Shown here: positions 14,544-22,861 of the stretch, one piece after another
How the letters are laid out: every line of letters begins with the position of its first letter
Numbering within the stretch: position 1 is the first letter of the stretch
Source of the DNA: Bradyrhizobium sp. in8p8
GTDB taxonomy: Bacteria; Pseudomonadota; Alphaproteobacteria; Rhizobiales; Xanthobacteraceae
Direction: 5' to 3'
DNA: 64,000 nucleotides
Assembly (NCBI RefSeq): GCF_000426845.1
Contig: NZ_KE384580.1
Location: forward strand, 84,836 to 148,835
The notes under the pieces: generated by a model
Told to the model about the DNA's origin: nothing
What the model saw: the letters and a program-made list of their open reading frames with translations, nothing else
Databases searched by the model: none
Program-made: the position numbers and the translations under genes

Positions 14544-16883
14544 GTGGCACGCTACGATCATCTTGAGCTTGTCCGGCTCCCCGAACAATTCGAGCGCCGC
14601 AAACACGGCGGCGGCGGGCCTCCGCCAACACGCGATCGCGACCAGCACAGCACGAAACTGCGCGACGAACTCGATGCGGCGACGCAGGCGCAGAGAGGCC
14701 GGCGAAAGCCTGAATTCGTCGATCCCTCTCTGATCCTGCGCGTGCAAATGACGGGCGCCCTGCTTGAGGAGGACTGGGAGCGTTTGGGGCTTACGGTCTT
14801 GTCGAGCGATGCGGACCGCACGCTCGTTCTGTTCTCTTCAAACGAAGACATGCAGGACTTCCGCGCCCGCCTCGATGCCTACCAGCGCGGCGCGCCGCCC
14901 GGCCAGAAGCACGCCCCGTACAACAGTTTCGTCGCAGGGATCGAGAGGATTGGGTCCGTCGAGCCCCGGGACCGGATTGGTTCGCGCTTCCAGGAGGAAG
15001 GGTTTGCGGACTTCAACGACTTTGTGCCCCAAACATCCTACCTGGTCGATATCGAGCTTTGGGACCTCGGCGAGCGCCGTCTGCGGGAACGCAAGATCGA
15101 GGAGGTCATCCGTTACGTCGAGGCCCGGGCCGGCGATGTCTTGGATCGCTACATCGGTCCCTCGATCAGCATGTTTCGCGCGCGCCTGACGGGCGAGCTC
15201 ATTCGTACCCTGCTAACGATTGAGGAGGTAGCGACGGTCGATCTGCCACCGGCGCCGGATGTAACGACGGCGGAAGCACTCGACCTGACGCTGGCCGAAG
15301 CTCCCGCGCTGAACGCGCTTGCCGAGGACGCGCCGCTCATCGGCATCATCGACAGCGGCGTCAACGATCACCCGTTCTTGGCGGATATTGTCGCCGGCGC
15401 GATCGGCGTTCCCGCCGATCTCGGCACGGCAGACGTTTGGGGTCACGGCACCCGGGTCGCCGGCGTCGCCGTGTTTGGCGACCTGCGCGCACAGCTCGCC
15501 GCCGGCGCATTGCAACGCGGCGCCCGTATCTGTGCGGCGAAGGTCGTGAACGATCGGGGTGACTTTGATGATCGCCGCCTCGTGCCCTCCCAGATGCGCG
15601 AGGCGATCACGACGCTGAACCTGCGCTTCGGCTGTCGGATCTTCGTCGTGGCCCTGGCCGACCGCCGACGCGTTTTCGATGGCGGAAAGGTGGGGACGTG
15701 GGCGGCCACGCTCGATGAACTGGCGCGTGAGCTCGACGTCGTCATCATCGTCTCCTCCGGAAACCGCAGCCCGCGAGGCGGCAATCGTCTGGAACAGGCG
15801 GTGACCGAATATCCGCGCTATCTTCTGGAGGACGCCAATCGATTCTTCGAACCCGCCGGCGCATTGAATGTGATCACCGTCGGCGCGCTCGCGCATGGCG
15901 AGGGTCTCGATCCGGATCGGGCCGAGGATGTGGGCGTGCGCCCGATCACGCTCTTGCATGAGCCGGCGCCGTTTTCCCGGATCGGACCTGGTCCTGGCGG
16001 GGCGACGAAGCCCGACGTGGTCGAGATCGGCGGCACGCTGATCTTCGACCCCATCGTCGCGCGTCTGCGGGGCGGGGAGGATGTCGGCAGCGCAGGCGTC
16101 CTGACGCTGTATCACAGCTATCTTGATCGCCTGTTCACGGCCGGTTCGGGCACATCCTATGCCGCCCCACGAGTTGCGTTCAGCGCCGCCCAGATCCTGA
16201 CGCGCTTCCCGCAGGCCTCAGCCAATCTGGTGCGCGCGCTCATCGTAGGTTCCGCGGAAATCCCGCAGCCGGCCCAGGAGCGGCTTCAGCTGCTTGGTGT
16301 GGACGCGACGCGCGCGATCTGCGGGCACGGCCTCGTCGATCTGGAACGCGCGGCGTTTTCCGACGACGCGCGCGTCACGCTCTACGCAGAAGACGAGCTC
16401 GCCCTCGACCATTTTGCCGTTTATCGCATTCCAATTCCCGAAGCGTTTCAAGCGGGAAATGGGGAACGCTGCATTCGCGTGACGCTGGCGTTTGATCCAC
16501 CGGTGCGACACACACGAACCGATTATGCAGGTGTCGGGATGAGCTTCCGGCTGATTCGGGGCTGCCAACCTGATCTGATCTTTGAGCACTATCGAAAGCG
16601 CGAGCAGGACGATGGTCCATTTCCGGAGCTCGCCGGGAGATACAATTGCAATCTCGTTCCAGGTCCCCAGGCGAGGGAGAAGGGGACCGTCCAATCCGCC
16701 ACCGTCACGTTCAAACGTGGCATCGAGGACTATGGGGATAGCTACTATCTTGTCGTGCGCTGCGAAAGCGGCTGGGCCACCCATGTCGATCGGCAGCAAT
16801 TCGCCGTGGTCATCGAGCTCTTGCAGAAGGACGAAGTGCAGCTCTACGAAAGAGTGCGGCAGCGGCTGCGTCTTCAGGCGTGA
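14544..16883 (+). CDS. S8 (subtilisin-like) peptidase of the AAA-S8 pair
   Basis: A 779-residue protein from the GTG at 14544. The N-terminal 260 residues are specific to the family (RLPEQFERRKHGGGG, KPEFVDPSLILRVQM). The catalytic triad is intact: Asp270 in IIDSGVN, His301 in WGHGTRVAG and Ser538 in GTSYAAP, with Asn407 in SSGN for the oxyanion hole. About 240 C-terminal residues form a beta-rich domain. No signal peptide is present, so it acts in the cytosol. The GTG is preferred over an earlier in-frame start because it opens with the ARYDHLELVRLPE sequence expected for the family and lies after the ATPase stop. Confidence 0.88.
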   Translation: MARYDHLELVRLPEQFERRKHGGGGPPPTRDRDQHSTKLRDELDAATQAQRGRRKPEFVDPSLILRVQMTGALLEEDWERLGLTVLSSDADRTLVLFSSNEDMQDFRARLDAYQRGAPPGQKHAPYNSFVAGIERIGSVEPRDRIGSRFQEEGFADFNDFVPQTSYLVDIELWDLGERRLRERKIEEVIRYVEARAGDVLDRYIGPSISMFRARLTGELIRTLLTIEEVATVDLPPAPDVTTAEALDLTLAEAPALNALAEDAPLIGIIDSGVNDHPFLADIVAGAIGVPADLGTADVWGHGTRVAGVAVFGDLRAQLAAGALQRGARICAAKVVNDRGDFDDRRLVPSQMREAITTLNLRFGCRIFVVALADRRRVFDGGKVGTWAATLDELARELDVVIIVSSGNRSPRGGNRLEQAVTEYPRYLLEDANRFFEPAGALNVITVGALAHGEGLDPDRAEDVGVRPITLLHEPAPFSRIGPGPGGATKPDVVEIGGTLIFDPIVARLRGGEDVGSAGVLTLYHSYLDRLFTAGSGTSYAAPRVAFSAAQILTRFPQASANLVRALIVGSAEIPQPAQERLQLLGVDATRAICGHGLVDLERAAFSDDARVTLYAEDELALDHFAVYRIPIPEAFQAGNGERCIRVTLAFDPPVRHTRTDYAGVGMSFRLIRGCQPDLIFEHYRKREQDDGPFPELAGRYNCNLVPGPQAREKGTVQSATVTFKRGIEDYGDSYYLVVRCESGWATHVDRQQFAVVIELLQKDEVQLYERVRQRLRLQA

Positions 16884-17186
16884 CGCACCGACAGAATGCC
16901 GGCAGCACGCGACCGACGTGAAACGTCGAGCTTAGCCTTGATCCCCTTGATTGAGGCCGCCGCGGTTTTGCTGACTGGGAGTTGCTCGAGCACGTGGCAG
17001 GCATAGACGCGAGCAATGCGGCGCCACCCACGAAACGAATGCCGATAGCCTTATAGTCATCCAGCGAGCGCGCTAGGTGTGTCTCCTATAGGCGCGCCGA
17101 GCGCGCTCAGGCACTTGGGCCAGATCAACGTGCAGCACGATCCGCGCACCTCTTTCCGATCGGCGCCGCCGCTTCGGCATCGAGCA
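16884..17186. other. Gap without recognised gene
   Basis: Only short overlapping frames are present. No domain or promoter was recognised. The sequence is probably the decayed upstream part of the gene fragment that follows. Confidence 0.45.
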
Positions 17187-17265
17187 GAAGCGCAGGATCT
17201 CGTCGCGGAGCTCGGGCTGCGCAGGGCGCCAGACGGCGCCGTATTGCGCGTGGGACGTTTTGTAA
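17187..17265 (+). pseudogene. C-terminal fragment of a second RHE_PE00001-type gene
   Basis: The plus strand reads EAQDLVAELGLRRAPDG, matching AAQDLVAELGLREATG of the intact gene at 12186-13376. After a one-base frame change it ends in YCAWDVL and TAA, matching the YRAWGIL terminus. Only the last 25 or so codons remain, so it is a leftover of a duplicated or replaced copy. It lies immediately upstream of the DUF736 copy B block. Confidence 0.6.
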
Positions 17266-17470
17266 TGGTGCCCCTCGTGCGGGATCGATAAGGTCACTTT
17301 CCTCGCTTAGATTAATGTTAGTTATCGTAGTCCAACGACGGCTTTGGCCTCCAGCTCAAACCAGGTCGGCTCATATCCTCCTCATGCTACGATTCACGGG
17401 ATCAGCTAAACTGACTCCATACCCGCGCCGGCGCCCTGAGCGTACCCACATCTGCTGACGTCGATGCAGA

Positions 17471-17498
17471 AGCGGCCCCGCCTTTCGGCGGGGCCGCT
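17471..17498 (-). terminator. Intrinsic hairpin after DUF736 copy B
   Basis: A perfect 12-bp stem, AGCGGCCCCGCC pairing with GGCGGGGCCGCT, around a TTTC loop, 11 bases beyond the DUF736 stop. It very likely ends transcription of the minus-strand operon. Confidence 0.7.
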
Positions 17499-17508
17499 TC
17501 GTCGGCCG

Positions 17509-17820
17509 TCAATCCCGGCTCGGGCGGGACCAGATGAGCTGGAGACCTTCCTGGCCTTCCACCTCGATCAGGGTGGCGTAGATCGGAGCCGGGAAGCTCG
17601 GGTCGTCCAGCTTGACCGAGAGGTAATCGCGCTCGGTGTCCCTGGCGGTCTTCTGCCAAGCCGCTCCCAGCTCGACATTACCGGCGAAGATGCGGAAGTG
17701 CGGTCCCTTGTCCGAGGGGTTATCGACCCGAACCAGCTTGGCCCTGGCATTGAGCGCGAGGGTACGAACCGTGCCGGTGAAGCCGTTGCCGATCGAGGTG
17801 AAGGTGCCGATGGTTGCCAT
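17509..17820 (-). CDS. DUF736 family protein, copy B
   Basis: A 103-residue DUF736 protein reading MATIGTFTSIGNGFTGTV, then PSDKGPHFRIFAGNVELGAAW, and ending LIWSRPSRD. It differs from copy A at about 16 positions, mostly conservative, so this is an older duplication or an independent acquisition. It is the last gene of the minus-strand backbone block and has its own structured leader and terminator. The start MATIG was used although the frame is open further upstream, because that extension lies in the conserved leader. Confidence 0.92.
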   Translation of the reverse strand: MATIGTFTSIGNGFTGTVRTLALNARAKLVRVDNPSDKGPHFRIFAGNVELGAAWQKTARDTERDYLSVKLDDPSFPAPIYATLIEVEGQEGLQLIWSRPSRD

Positions 17821-18075
17821 TGTGGTGTCCTTTTCAGTTTCCCGGGCCGCGCCCATCGCGGCCTCGATGGCTGGCGACAGACCGGAGGCGGTCGACCCGC
17901 ACCCCGCAGGGGCCGGCACGCAGTAGAGGGCAGCCAGGGCACGACTTTCTTGATTTCCGCGAGGAATGGACGCGCAGCGATCCAGGGGAAGAAAGTCGTA
18001 ACCGGCTGTTGCGGGGGTAAGAGCGAGGCGGCGCCTAAGCGACGACGCCCTTCGGTCAGACATGCCAATCGAGGA
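17821..18075 (-). promoter_or_regulatory. Structured leader of DUF736 copy B
   Basis: Aligned with the leader of copy A. It shares GGGCCGCGCC and ATCGCG, GACCGGAGGCG, the stem CGACTTTCTT (17942-17951) with AAGAAAGTCG (17989-17998), the loop CCGCGAGGAATGG, and the terminal CGCCCTTCGGTCAGAC. Stem arms are identical between copies while the enclosed loops differ in length and sequence, which argues for RNA structure. This is in a non-coding orientation for every recognised gene. Confidence 0.55.
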
Positions 18076-18481
18076 CGACGTGGGTGTGCCAGAAGAAACG
18101 GTCGAGGAACACGAATTGCGATCATCGAAACCCAGACCGAGGAAAGAACCCGATCACCGCTCACCACACATCTGGCAATTCCTAAAGGCTTGCTGGTCGA
18201 GGCCCGAAGCAGGAACGCAAGCGCAACTCGCCGTCAGGAGTTACGCGGCCCGCAAGGTGAACCCGCAGGCCGCGAGCGAGATTTGCTAGGCAAATTCGAC
18301 GACCCGTGCAAAGCCCGAACGTCGTCCAACCTCGAAAAAAGGCGAGCAAGAACGTCCGGTCGCGCAGCACAAGAAATGAAGGAGCGCTGGCCGCAGCGGC
18401 CAAGCAAGGGGCTGCGGTCTCTGCATTAGTCGCCAGATAAGCAAGGGCCGGCAAGCGTCGGCGCCGATCGCGGCGCGCTAA
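18076..18481. other. Gap without recognised gene
   Basis: This stretch between the DUF736 B leader and the ardC stop has only short frames. One plus-strand frame near 18320-18430 encodes a Lys/Ser/Arg/Ala-rich tail that could be the end of a lost gene, but nothing can be assigned. Confidence 0.4.
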
Positions 18482-19408
18482 TCATGCTGCCTCCTCGACG
18501 TCTGCTGCCTTCGGCTGCTGGTCGTGCAGATAGGCAACGGCGCGTTGTGCATGCGCGGCAGCCGAGAAGATGAAGCGCTTCTCATTAGACAAGAGCTCCA
18601 ACCACGACGCGAGGTAGCTTGCATGATCCGGCCGAGGTTCCAGTTCAGGAGAGATCCCGAGATCAGCGCAGAGGAAGCAGCTGCCGAGTTCGGCGATAAG
18701 CTCTTCGCGCGCGCGTTCGCTCCGATCCTTGCCGTAACGGCTGAGATCGCGATTAACGCGGTGAGCGGGAGCAGTCCAGTGCACGGTCTCATGGGCTCTG
18801 ACGGCGACATAGGAAGCCGTGTCGCGAAAACTTTCGATCGGCGGCATCTGAATGTGATCGGACGAGGGCGCGTAGAACGCCGTCGAGCCGCCGTGGCGAA
18901 CAATCGCGCCGGTGTTGGCAAAGAAAGCGTCGGCGTGCGCGTTGCGCTCGATCGGTGATGCGACGACGGGCGGCCGACCGTAGTAATGCACGGGCAAGCC
19001 ATCGATTTGATCGACGCAGAAGACGGTATAGGCTTTGAGGAAGGGGATATCCCGTTCGACTTCGTCGCCGTGAGCGTCGGTCTCCCTCTTGGTGAAGCGG
19101 CTCGCATACACCACAGTACTGCCGGTCTCACCCTTGCGGACATGCGCGCCAAGTTCACTGGCCTGCTTGAACGTCATCCACATCGGCGAGCGGAAGCCGC
19201 GCGCGATGGCTTCTGACCAAAGCAGCAAGACGTTGATGCCCGTGTAGGGCTGGCCGTTGTGTCGGAGCGGTCGGGTGATGCGGTCCGCCATATTCGCGGC
19301 GGTCCAAGGTTGAACCCAGGGGCGCACGCCGCGTTCGAGCTCGACGATGATGCGGTCCGTGATGCGGGCGTACAGGTCGCCTCGCGATTTTTCTCCGTTC
19401 TTGCTCAT
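18482..19408 (-). CDS. ArdC-like antirestriction protein
   Basis: A 308-residue protein from MSKNGEKSRG. The N-terminal ArdC ssDNA-binding domain has DLYARITDRIIVELERGVRPWVQPW and GINVLLLWSEAIARGFRSPMWMTFKQA. The C-terminal zincin-like domain has the metal motif HETVH (residues 206-210) with a downstream glutamate in REELIAELGS. ArdC proteins protect incoming plasmid DNA from restriction during conjugation and are usually expressed early. The domain order and length are normal. A conserved hairpin leader precedes the gene. Confidence 0.9.
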   Translation of the reverse strand: MSKNGEKSRGDLYARITDRIIVELERGVRPWVQPWTAANMADRITRPLRHNGQPYTGINVLLLWSEAIARGFRSPMWMTFKQASELGAHVRKGETGSTVVYASRFTKRETDAHGDEVERDIPFLKAYTVFCVDQIDGLPVHYYGRPPVVASPIERNAHADAFFANTGAIVRHGGSTAFYAPSSDHIQMPPIESFRDTASYVAVRAHETVHWTAPAHRVNRDLSRYGKDRSERAREELIAELGSCFLCADLGISPELEPRPDHASYLASWLELLSNEKRFIFSAAAHAQRAVAYLHDQQPKAADVEEAA

Positions 19409-19580
19409 TCTAATAACCTCCGTTCGGGAGGCCGCGCTCATCGCGGCTCCTCACGGGGTCCGCCACAGCCGGGCTCAAAGTCCGCGCACCCGAAGGGCCG
19501 AAGCAGCGCGAAGGACGGCGAAGCCGTTGCGCGGACGTCGAGCCCGGCGCAGGACCACGGACCGGGAGGGGCCGACGATG
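19409..19580 (-). promoter_or_regulatory. Leader of ardC, related to the DUF736 leaders
   Basis: It contains GGCCGCGC and ATCGCGGC arms in the same order and spacing as both DUF736 leaders, then GCACCCGAAGGGCCGAA, close to GCACCCAAAGGGCCGAA of copy A. The CTTTCTT stem of the DUF736 leaders is not found; instead GTCCGCGC pairs with GCGCGGAC further up. This suggests one family of structured leaders on several genes of this backbone. Confidence 0.4.
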
Positions 19581-19707
19581 GCGAGCAGCACGGGCGGCGG
19601 CTCGCTTTGTTGCAGCGTCGATACGAAAAAAGGGGCCGGTCGCGCGGACCGGCCCGTCAGGTGGCTTCTGTGGAAGGGGCGCGGGGCTCGAGGCCCCGCG
19701 CTGGCGG

Positions 19708-20295
19708 TTAGTCGAACGCCGACATCTGCACCTTGGCCGCTTTCCGGCCGACGGTGTCGGTCGTGTTGTCGATGGGACGCTCGAAAGGCTTCCAGGTCTC
19801 ACCGACGACCCGTTCGTAGGCGGCGACGGCGCCTTCGGCAGCCATGCGAAGCGCGTGAGCCTGCGCGCCCATGTCGGCGGCGAATTCACGCTTGCGCTGT
19901 GCCTGGCTATCGAAACCGACCGGACCATCGAGGTCCTCATCGCGGCTGTCGTTGGCGAGCTTGGCGGTCGCATCTCGCGCTTCAGTGACTGCTCGGGTGT
20001 AGAACTGGCCGGCGCCGTGCGCCGATCCGACATAAGCACCGACGATCCGTTGAAGGTGGATTTGCATGGCGCGTTCGCTCAAGCCGTCCTTGAGCGCGTC
20101 GGCGGTTTCGACGATGAGCCGCTCATGCAGATCTCGGATACCGTCGCTGTCCAGGATTGCGAGGCCGAAGCTTTCGGAGATGCGCTGCGCCTGCGCCGAA
20201 TCGGGACAGGCGAGCCGGACCATCTCGAGCGTGGTGCCCTTGCGAAGCGGGATGACACGGGCGCTGGCGCGAGAGGAACGAGCAGTTTTGGTCAT
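19708..20295 (-). CDS. Hypothetical plasmid-backbone protein, 195 residues
   Basis: Begins MTKTARSSRASARVIPLRKG. The centre is helical, with SERAMQIHLQRIVGAYVGSAHGAGQFYTRAVTEARDATAKLANDS. The C-terminal part includes AAYERVVGETWKPFERPIDNTT. Its place between ardC and a run of small backbone genes matches a conserved unnamed gene on rhizobial plasmids. No motif indicates function. Confidence 0.65.
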   Translation of the reverse strand: MTKTARSSRASARVIPLRKGTTLEMVRLACPDSAQAQRISESFGLAILDSDGIRDLHERLIVETADALKDGLSERAMQIHLQRIVGAYVGSAHGAGQFYTRAVTEARDATAKLANDSRDEDLDGPVGFDSQAQRKREFAADMGAQAHALRMAAEGAVAAYERVVGETWKPFERPIDNTTDTVGRKAAKVQMSAFD

Positions 20296-20691
20296 GGTGA
20301 GATCCTTTCTCGGTTTCGCCTTGAGAGCGATCGGCCCTTTGCCAGCGCTCCCTCGGGTGCGGTCGACCAGAACCGGCTTCAGCGGGCCGCTTCAGGGGGC
20401 GGCGGCTGCCAAGGCGAGCATAGGTGAGTTGCGGGCGAGCGGGCCCTCAGGCCTGCGAAGCACGCGACCAACCATCGCGAGACGGCGGCCGCCGATCGCC
20501 TCGCGACTTGCCCTTGAAGCGGACCGCGGCCGGTTCAGACCGCAGCCCAAACCGAGGGAGCGTCGGCCAAGGGTCAGTACGCCGCCGAAACCGTGAGAGG
20601 TCGGGCCAAAACTGCTGAACTCTCCGTCTCGACATGAAGGGTCCGCGCGCGCCGCTCGCGCTCCAATAGGTGGATCGTTGGTCTCTCACCG
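20296..20691. other. Gap, leader region of the 195-residue gene
   Basis: No gene is supported. The first 130 bases are GC-rich and can form several hairpins on the minus strand, including GGTCGACC-like palindromic steps near 20362. Beyond that nothing was recognised. Confidence 0.4.
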
Positions 20692-21012
20692 TCACGCAGC
20701 GGAAACGCGATGGTGCGTCCGAAACTCGGCGATCGCCGTCTCCTGCCGATCGAGCTTTCGCGTGAGGGCGTCGATCTCGCCACGACGGGCCAAGGCGAGC
20801 TCCGCGACATGCTGCTGAAACAGCCGCTCATCCGCATTCGTCCAGCTCGATGCGGTCCGGCGGTGCTGCCGGCTCCTCGCCCGGTCGGTGTTTGTCAGCC
20901 GTTCGGCTCGTGCCGCGATCTGACGTTCGATGACGCCCAGATGGCGCTTCGTCTCGGCTTGCTCGGCTTCCATGCGCGTGAGCAGGAGACGTCGGTCCGG
21001 GGGCTCGATCAT
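20692..21012 (-). CDS. Small coiled-coil hypothetical protein
   Basis: A 106-residue Arg/Glu/Ala-rich protein (MIEPPDRRLLLTRMEAEQAETKRHLG). Long helical segments such as AELALARRGEIDALTRKLDRQETAIAEF suggest a coiled coil. It is the last of five overlapping genes (22770 down to 20692). Its ATG overlaps the upstream stop (TAATG), indicating coupling. Function unknown. Confidence 0.65.
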   Translation of the reverse strand: MIEPPDRRLLLTRMEAEQAETKRHLGVIERQIAARAERLTNTDRARSRQHRRTASSWTNADERLFQQHVAELALARRGEIDALTRKLDRQETAIAEFRTHHRVSAA

Positions 21013-21233
21013 TACACCGTCCCCGTAGACGATACGGGGAAGGCGGCATTCGGCCTGTAGACGCTCGACGACGGGATGGCGTCGCCGATGGCCGCACAGT
21101 CGATGAGCGCTGACTTGGCGCCGGCGTGCTTGCGCATGTCTGCGAGGATGCCATCGCTTGCGCCGGCGATGGCGCTTGCGGGATTATGGTAGGCATGCGC
21201 GAGGAGCTTCACGGCGACAAGGTAGGCGTTCAT
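21012..21233 (-). CDS. Small hypothetical protein, 73 residues
   Basis: MNAYLVAVKLLAHAYHNPASAIAG, then LADMRKHAGAKSALIDCAAI. The start overlaps the upstream stop by 4 bases and the stop overlaps the next start, so it is locked into a coupled operon. The helix with a HAYHNP turn is not a known motif to me. Confidence 0.6.
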   Translation of the reverse strand: MNAYLVAVKLLAHAYHNPASAIAGASDGILADMRKHAGAKSALIDCAAIGDAIPSSSVYRPNAAFPVSSTGTV

Positions 21234-21433
21234 GACTGCCCCTCCTTTCTGTCAGCATCGGCCGGGTCAGGCTGCGGCGCGTGGATGGACGCCCGCACGG
21301 CGCGCCTCCAGGCATCGGAGCCAGTGAAGTGCCGTCTGAGCCTGGGATGCCAGACAACGAGGATCGGCGTGTCGCCGTCCTCGTCAGTCGCCGCAAGCCA
21401 ACCGAAAGCTTTGGCAAAAAGGGGCCAGGGCAT
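21230..21433 (-). CDS. Small hypothetical protein, 67 residues
   Basis: MPWPLFAKAFGWLAATDEDGDTPILVVWHPRLRRHFTGSDAW. A compact protein with a mixed alpha/beta pattern. It starts three bases after the preceding gene's stop and overlaps the next gene by 4 bases. Function unknown. Confidence 0.6.
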   Translation of the reverse strand: MPWPLFAKAFGWLAATDEDGDTPILVVWHPRLRRHFTGSDAWRRAVRASIHAPQPDPADADRKEGQS

Positions 21434-21436
21434 GGG

Positions 21437-22300
21437 TCACCTCCATCCGGCGAAGTCTGATGGGCCGCCGTAGAGGCGGTGACGCGCCTCATCGATCACG
21501 AAGCCGAAGCGGCCGACGTGATACTCGCCGGAGGGGACGAGGAAGCGGCGCTCCTCAGTTCCGGGCCCTCGCTTCCCGCCGATCGTCGCAACGACCTCGA
21601 CAAAACCGCTCTCGCGCTTGGACGTGATGGCGGACACAACAATCCAGTCCCGTGCATGCGCGTGGTCGAAGACGCGGCGATCCTTTTCGCGGGACTCGCC
21701 TGGCTGGAGGGTCGTGCCAAAGATCGTCTCCCAGGCGTCGGGCCAGCTGTCTTTGATCGTTCTCTCGGCGCAGCGGCGTTCAAACGCCGTGAAGAGATGC
21801 GGGAAGGTGATCGCAACGGCGGCCCATTCGGCGTCTTCTTCGTACCAGCCGCCCTTTGAGCAGAGCATGGCATGGACCCTGCGGTTGCGCTCGGCGGAGA
21901 GGTGGAAGCCGCCGTGGCCCGCGGTCGAGTGGCGGACCACACCGTCGGCGTAGAGGGTGGCGCCTTGCGAGGCGCCCCACGGCGTGTTCGCCGCGAACCG
22001 CACGTCCTTGCGACCGAGCGCACGCTTTTCGCGCTGATGCTCGGCGTTTTCAGCAACCTTCGATCGGAATGCCGCCTCGTCCGCCAGCGCGCCGGAATGG
22101 CCGTAGAAGTCGGCGCGGTGCCATTCCGCGATCGGCCGGCCGATGCGCCAGCCCGATGCGAGATAGTGCCCGCCACCGCGCGCCGGCAGCATCGCGAAGG
22201 CGGTTTCGCCCACGCGGGCTGCGAGGAAATTCTCGGCACTGCGTCCGTACTCGACCTCCGGATTTCCGGAGCTCACGTCCTGCGGGAGAGAAGCGTTCAT
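21437..22300 (-). CDS. Hypothetical plasmid protein (DUF7007-like)
   Basis: A 287-residue protein from MNASLPQDVSSGNPEVEYG. The central part reads NTPWGASQGATLYADGVVRHSTAGHGGFHLSAERNRRVHAML, then GWYEEDAEWAAVAITFPHLF. This Trp-Gly-x-Ser and HGGFHLS pattern is what I associate with DUF7007 proteins of plasmid backbones; their role is unknown. The ATG overlaps the upstream stop by 4 bases, which selects it over the longer frame start. It is the second gene of the five-gene coupled cluster. Confidence 0.7.
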   Translation of the reverse strand: MNASLPQDVSSGNPEVEYGRSAENFLAARVGETAFAMLPARGGGHYLASGWRIGRPIAEWHRADFYGHSGALADEAAFRSKVAENAEHQREKRALGRKDVRFAANTPWGASQGATLYADGVVRHSTAGHGGFHLSAERNRRVHAMLCSKGGWYEEDAEWAAVAITFPHLFTAFERRCAERTIKDSWPDAWETIFGTTLQPGESREKDRRVFDHAHARDWIVVSAITSKRESGFVEVVATIGGKRGPGTEERRFLVPSGEYHVGRFGFVIDEARHRLYGGPSDFAGWR

Positions 22301-22770
22301 GCTGCCCTCCCTTCGACGGCGCCCGCGCCGACCTCGTCGGCAGTCACTTCCTGGAGCACCGCGTCCGGATAGCCATGGCGCGTCAGCCACTCCTTCGCGT
22401 CGACCTCATTGGTTGCGAGATAGACGAGCTCGCCGCTGTCGCCGGCGCGGTCGAACACGCGGACCGAGCCGATCGCGGGACGTTCGACGACGGTGAAATG
22501 CAGCTTCGCCTCTAGTGAGAACGTCCGGTGGACGCGAATGGCGATGACGCCGCCGGCGCCATAGTCGACCTCGTGCAGGGTAAAACAGGGCGACAGCGAG
22601 ACCTTGCCGGCGTCTCGTCCGCCCTGCATTCGGATCAGGCGGCCTTTGCTGTTGCTGGACTGCCAGGCGGCGAGCTTCTTCCTGAAGCGGGCCGGCGGCT
22701 GCGGCGTTCCGTCGGACCAGGCGACGATTGAGCCGATGGGTGCGGTGTCGAAGATCGTGTGCGCGGACAT
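22297..22770 (-). CDS. Hypothetical plasmid protein, first gene of a coupled cluster
   Basis: A 157-residue protein from MSAHTIFDTAPIGSIVAWSDG. It looks like a small beta-rich protein, with ARFRKKLAAWQSSNSKGRLIRMQGG and YLATNEVDAKEWLTRHGYPDAVLQEV. GGAGAACACG precedes the ATG. It starts a run of five genes with 4-base or shorter spacings, implying one mRNA and translational coupling. Function unknown. Confidence 0.65.
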   Translation of the reverse strand: MSAHTIFDTAPIGSIVAWSDGTPQPPARFRKKLAAWQSSNSKGRLIRMQGGRDAGKVSLSPCFTLHEVDYGAGGVIAIRVHRTFSLEAKLHFTVVERPAIGSVRVFDRAGDSGELVYLATNEVDAKEWLTRHGYPDAVLQEVTADEVGAGAVEGRAA

Positions 22771-22861
22771 CGTGTTCTCCTCATTTGCGCATGCGTGAAA
22801 CAAAGCCGCCGCCGGCCGGGCCGGCGGCGGTGGATCGTTCGGAAGGAAGGGCGCGTGCCAG

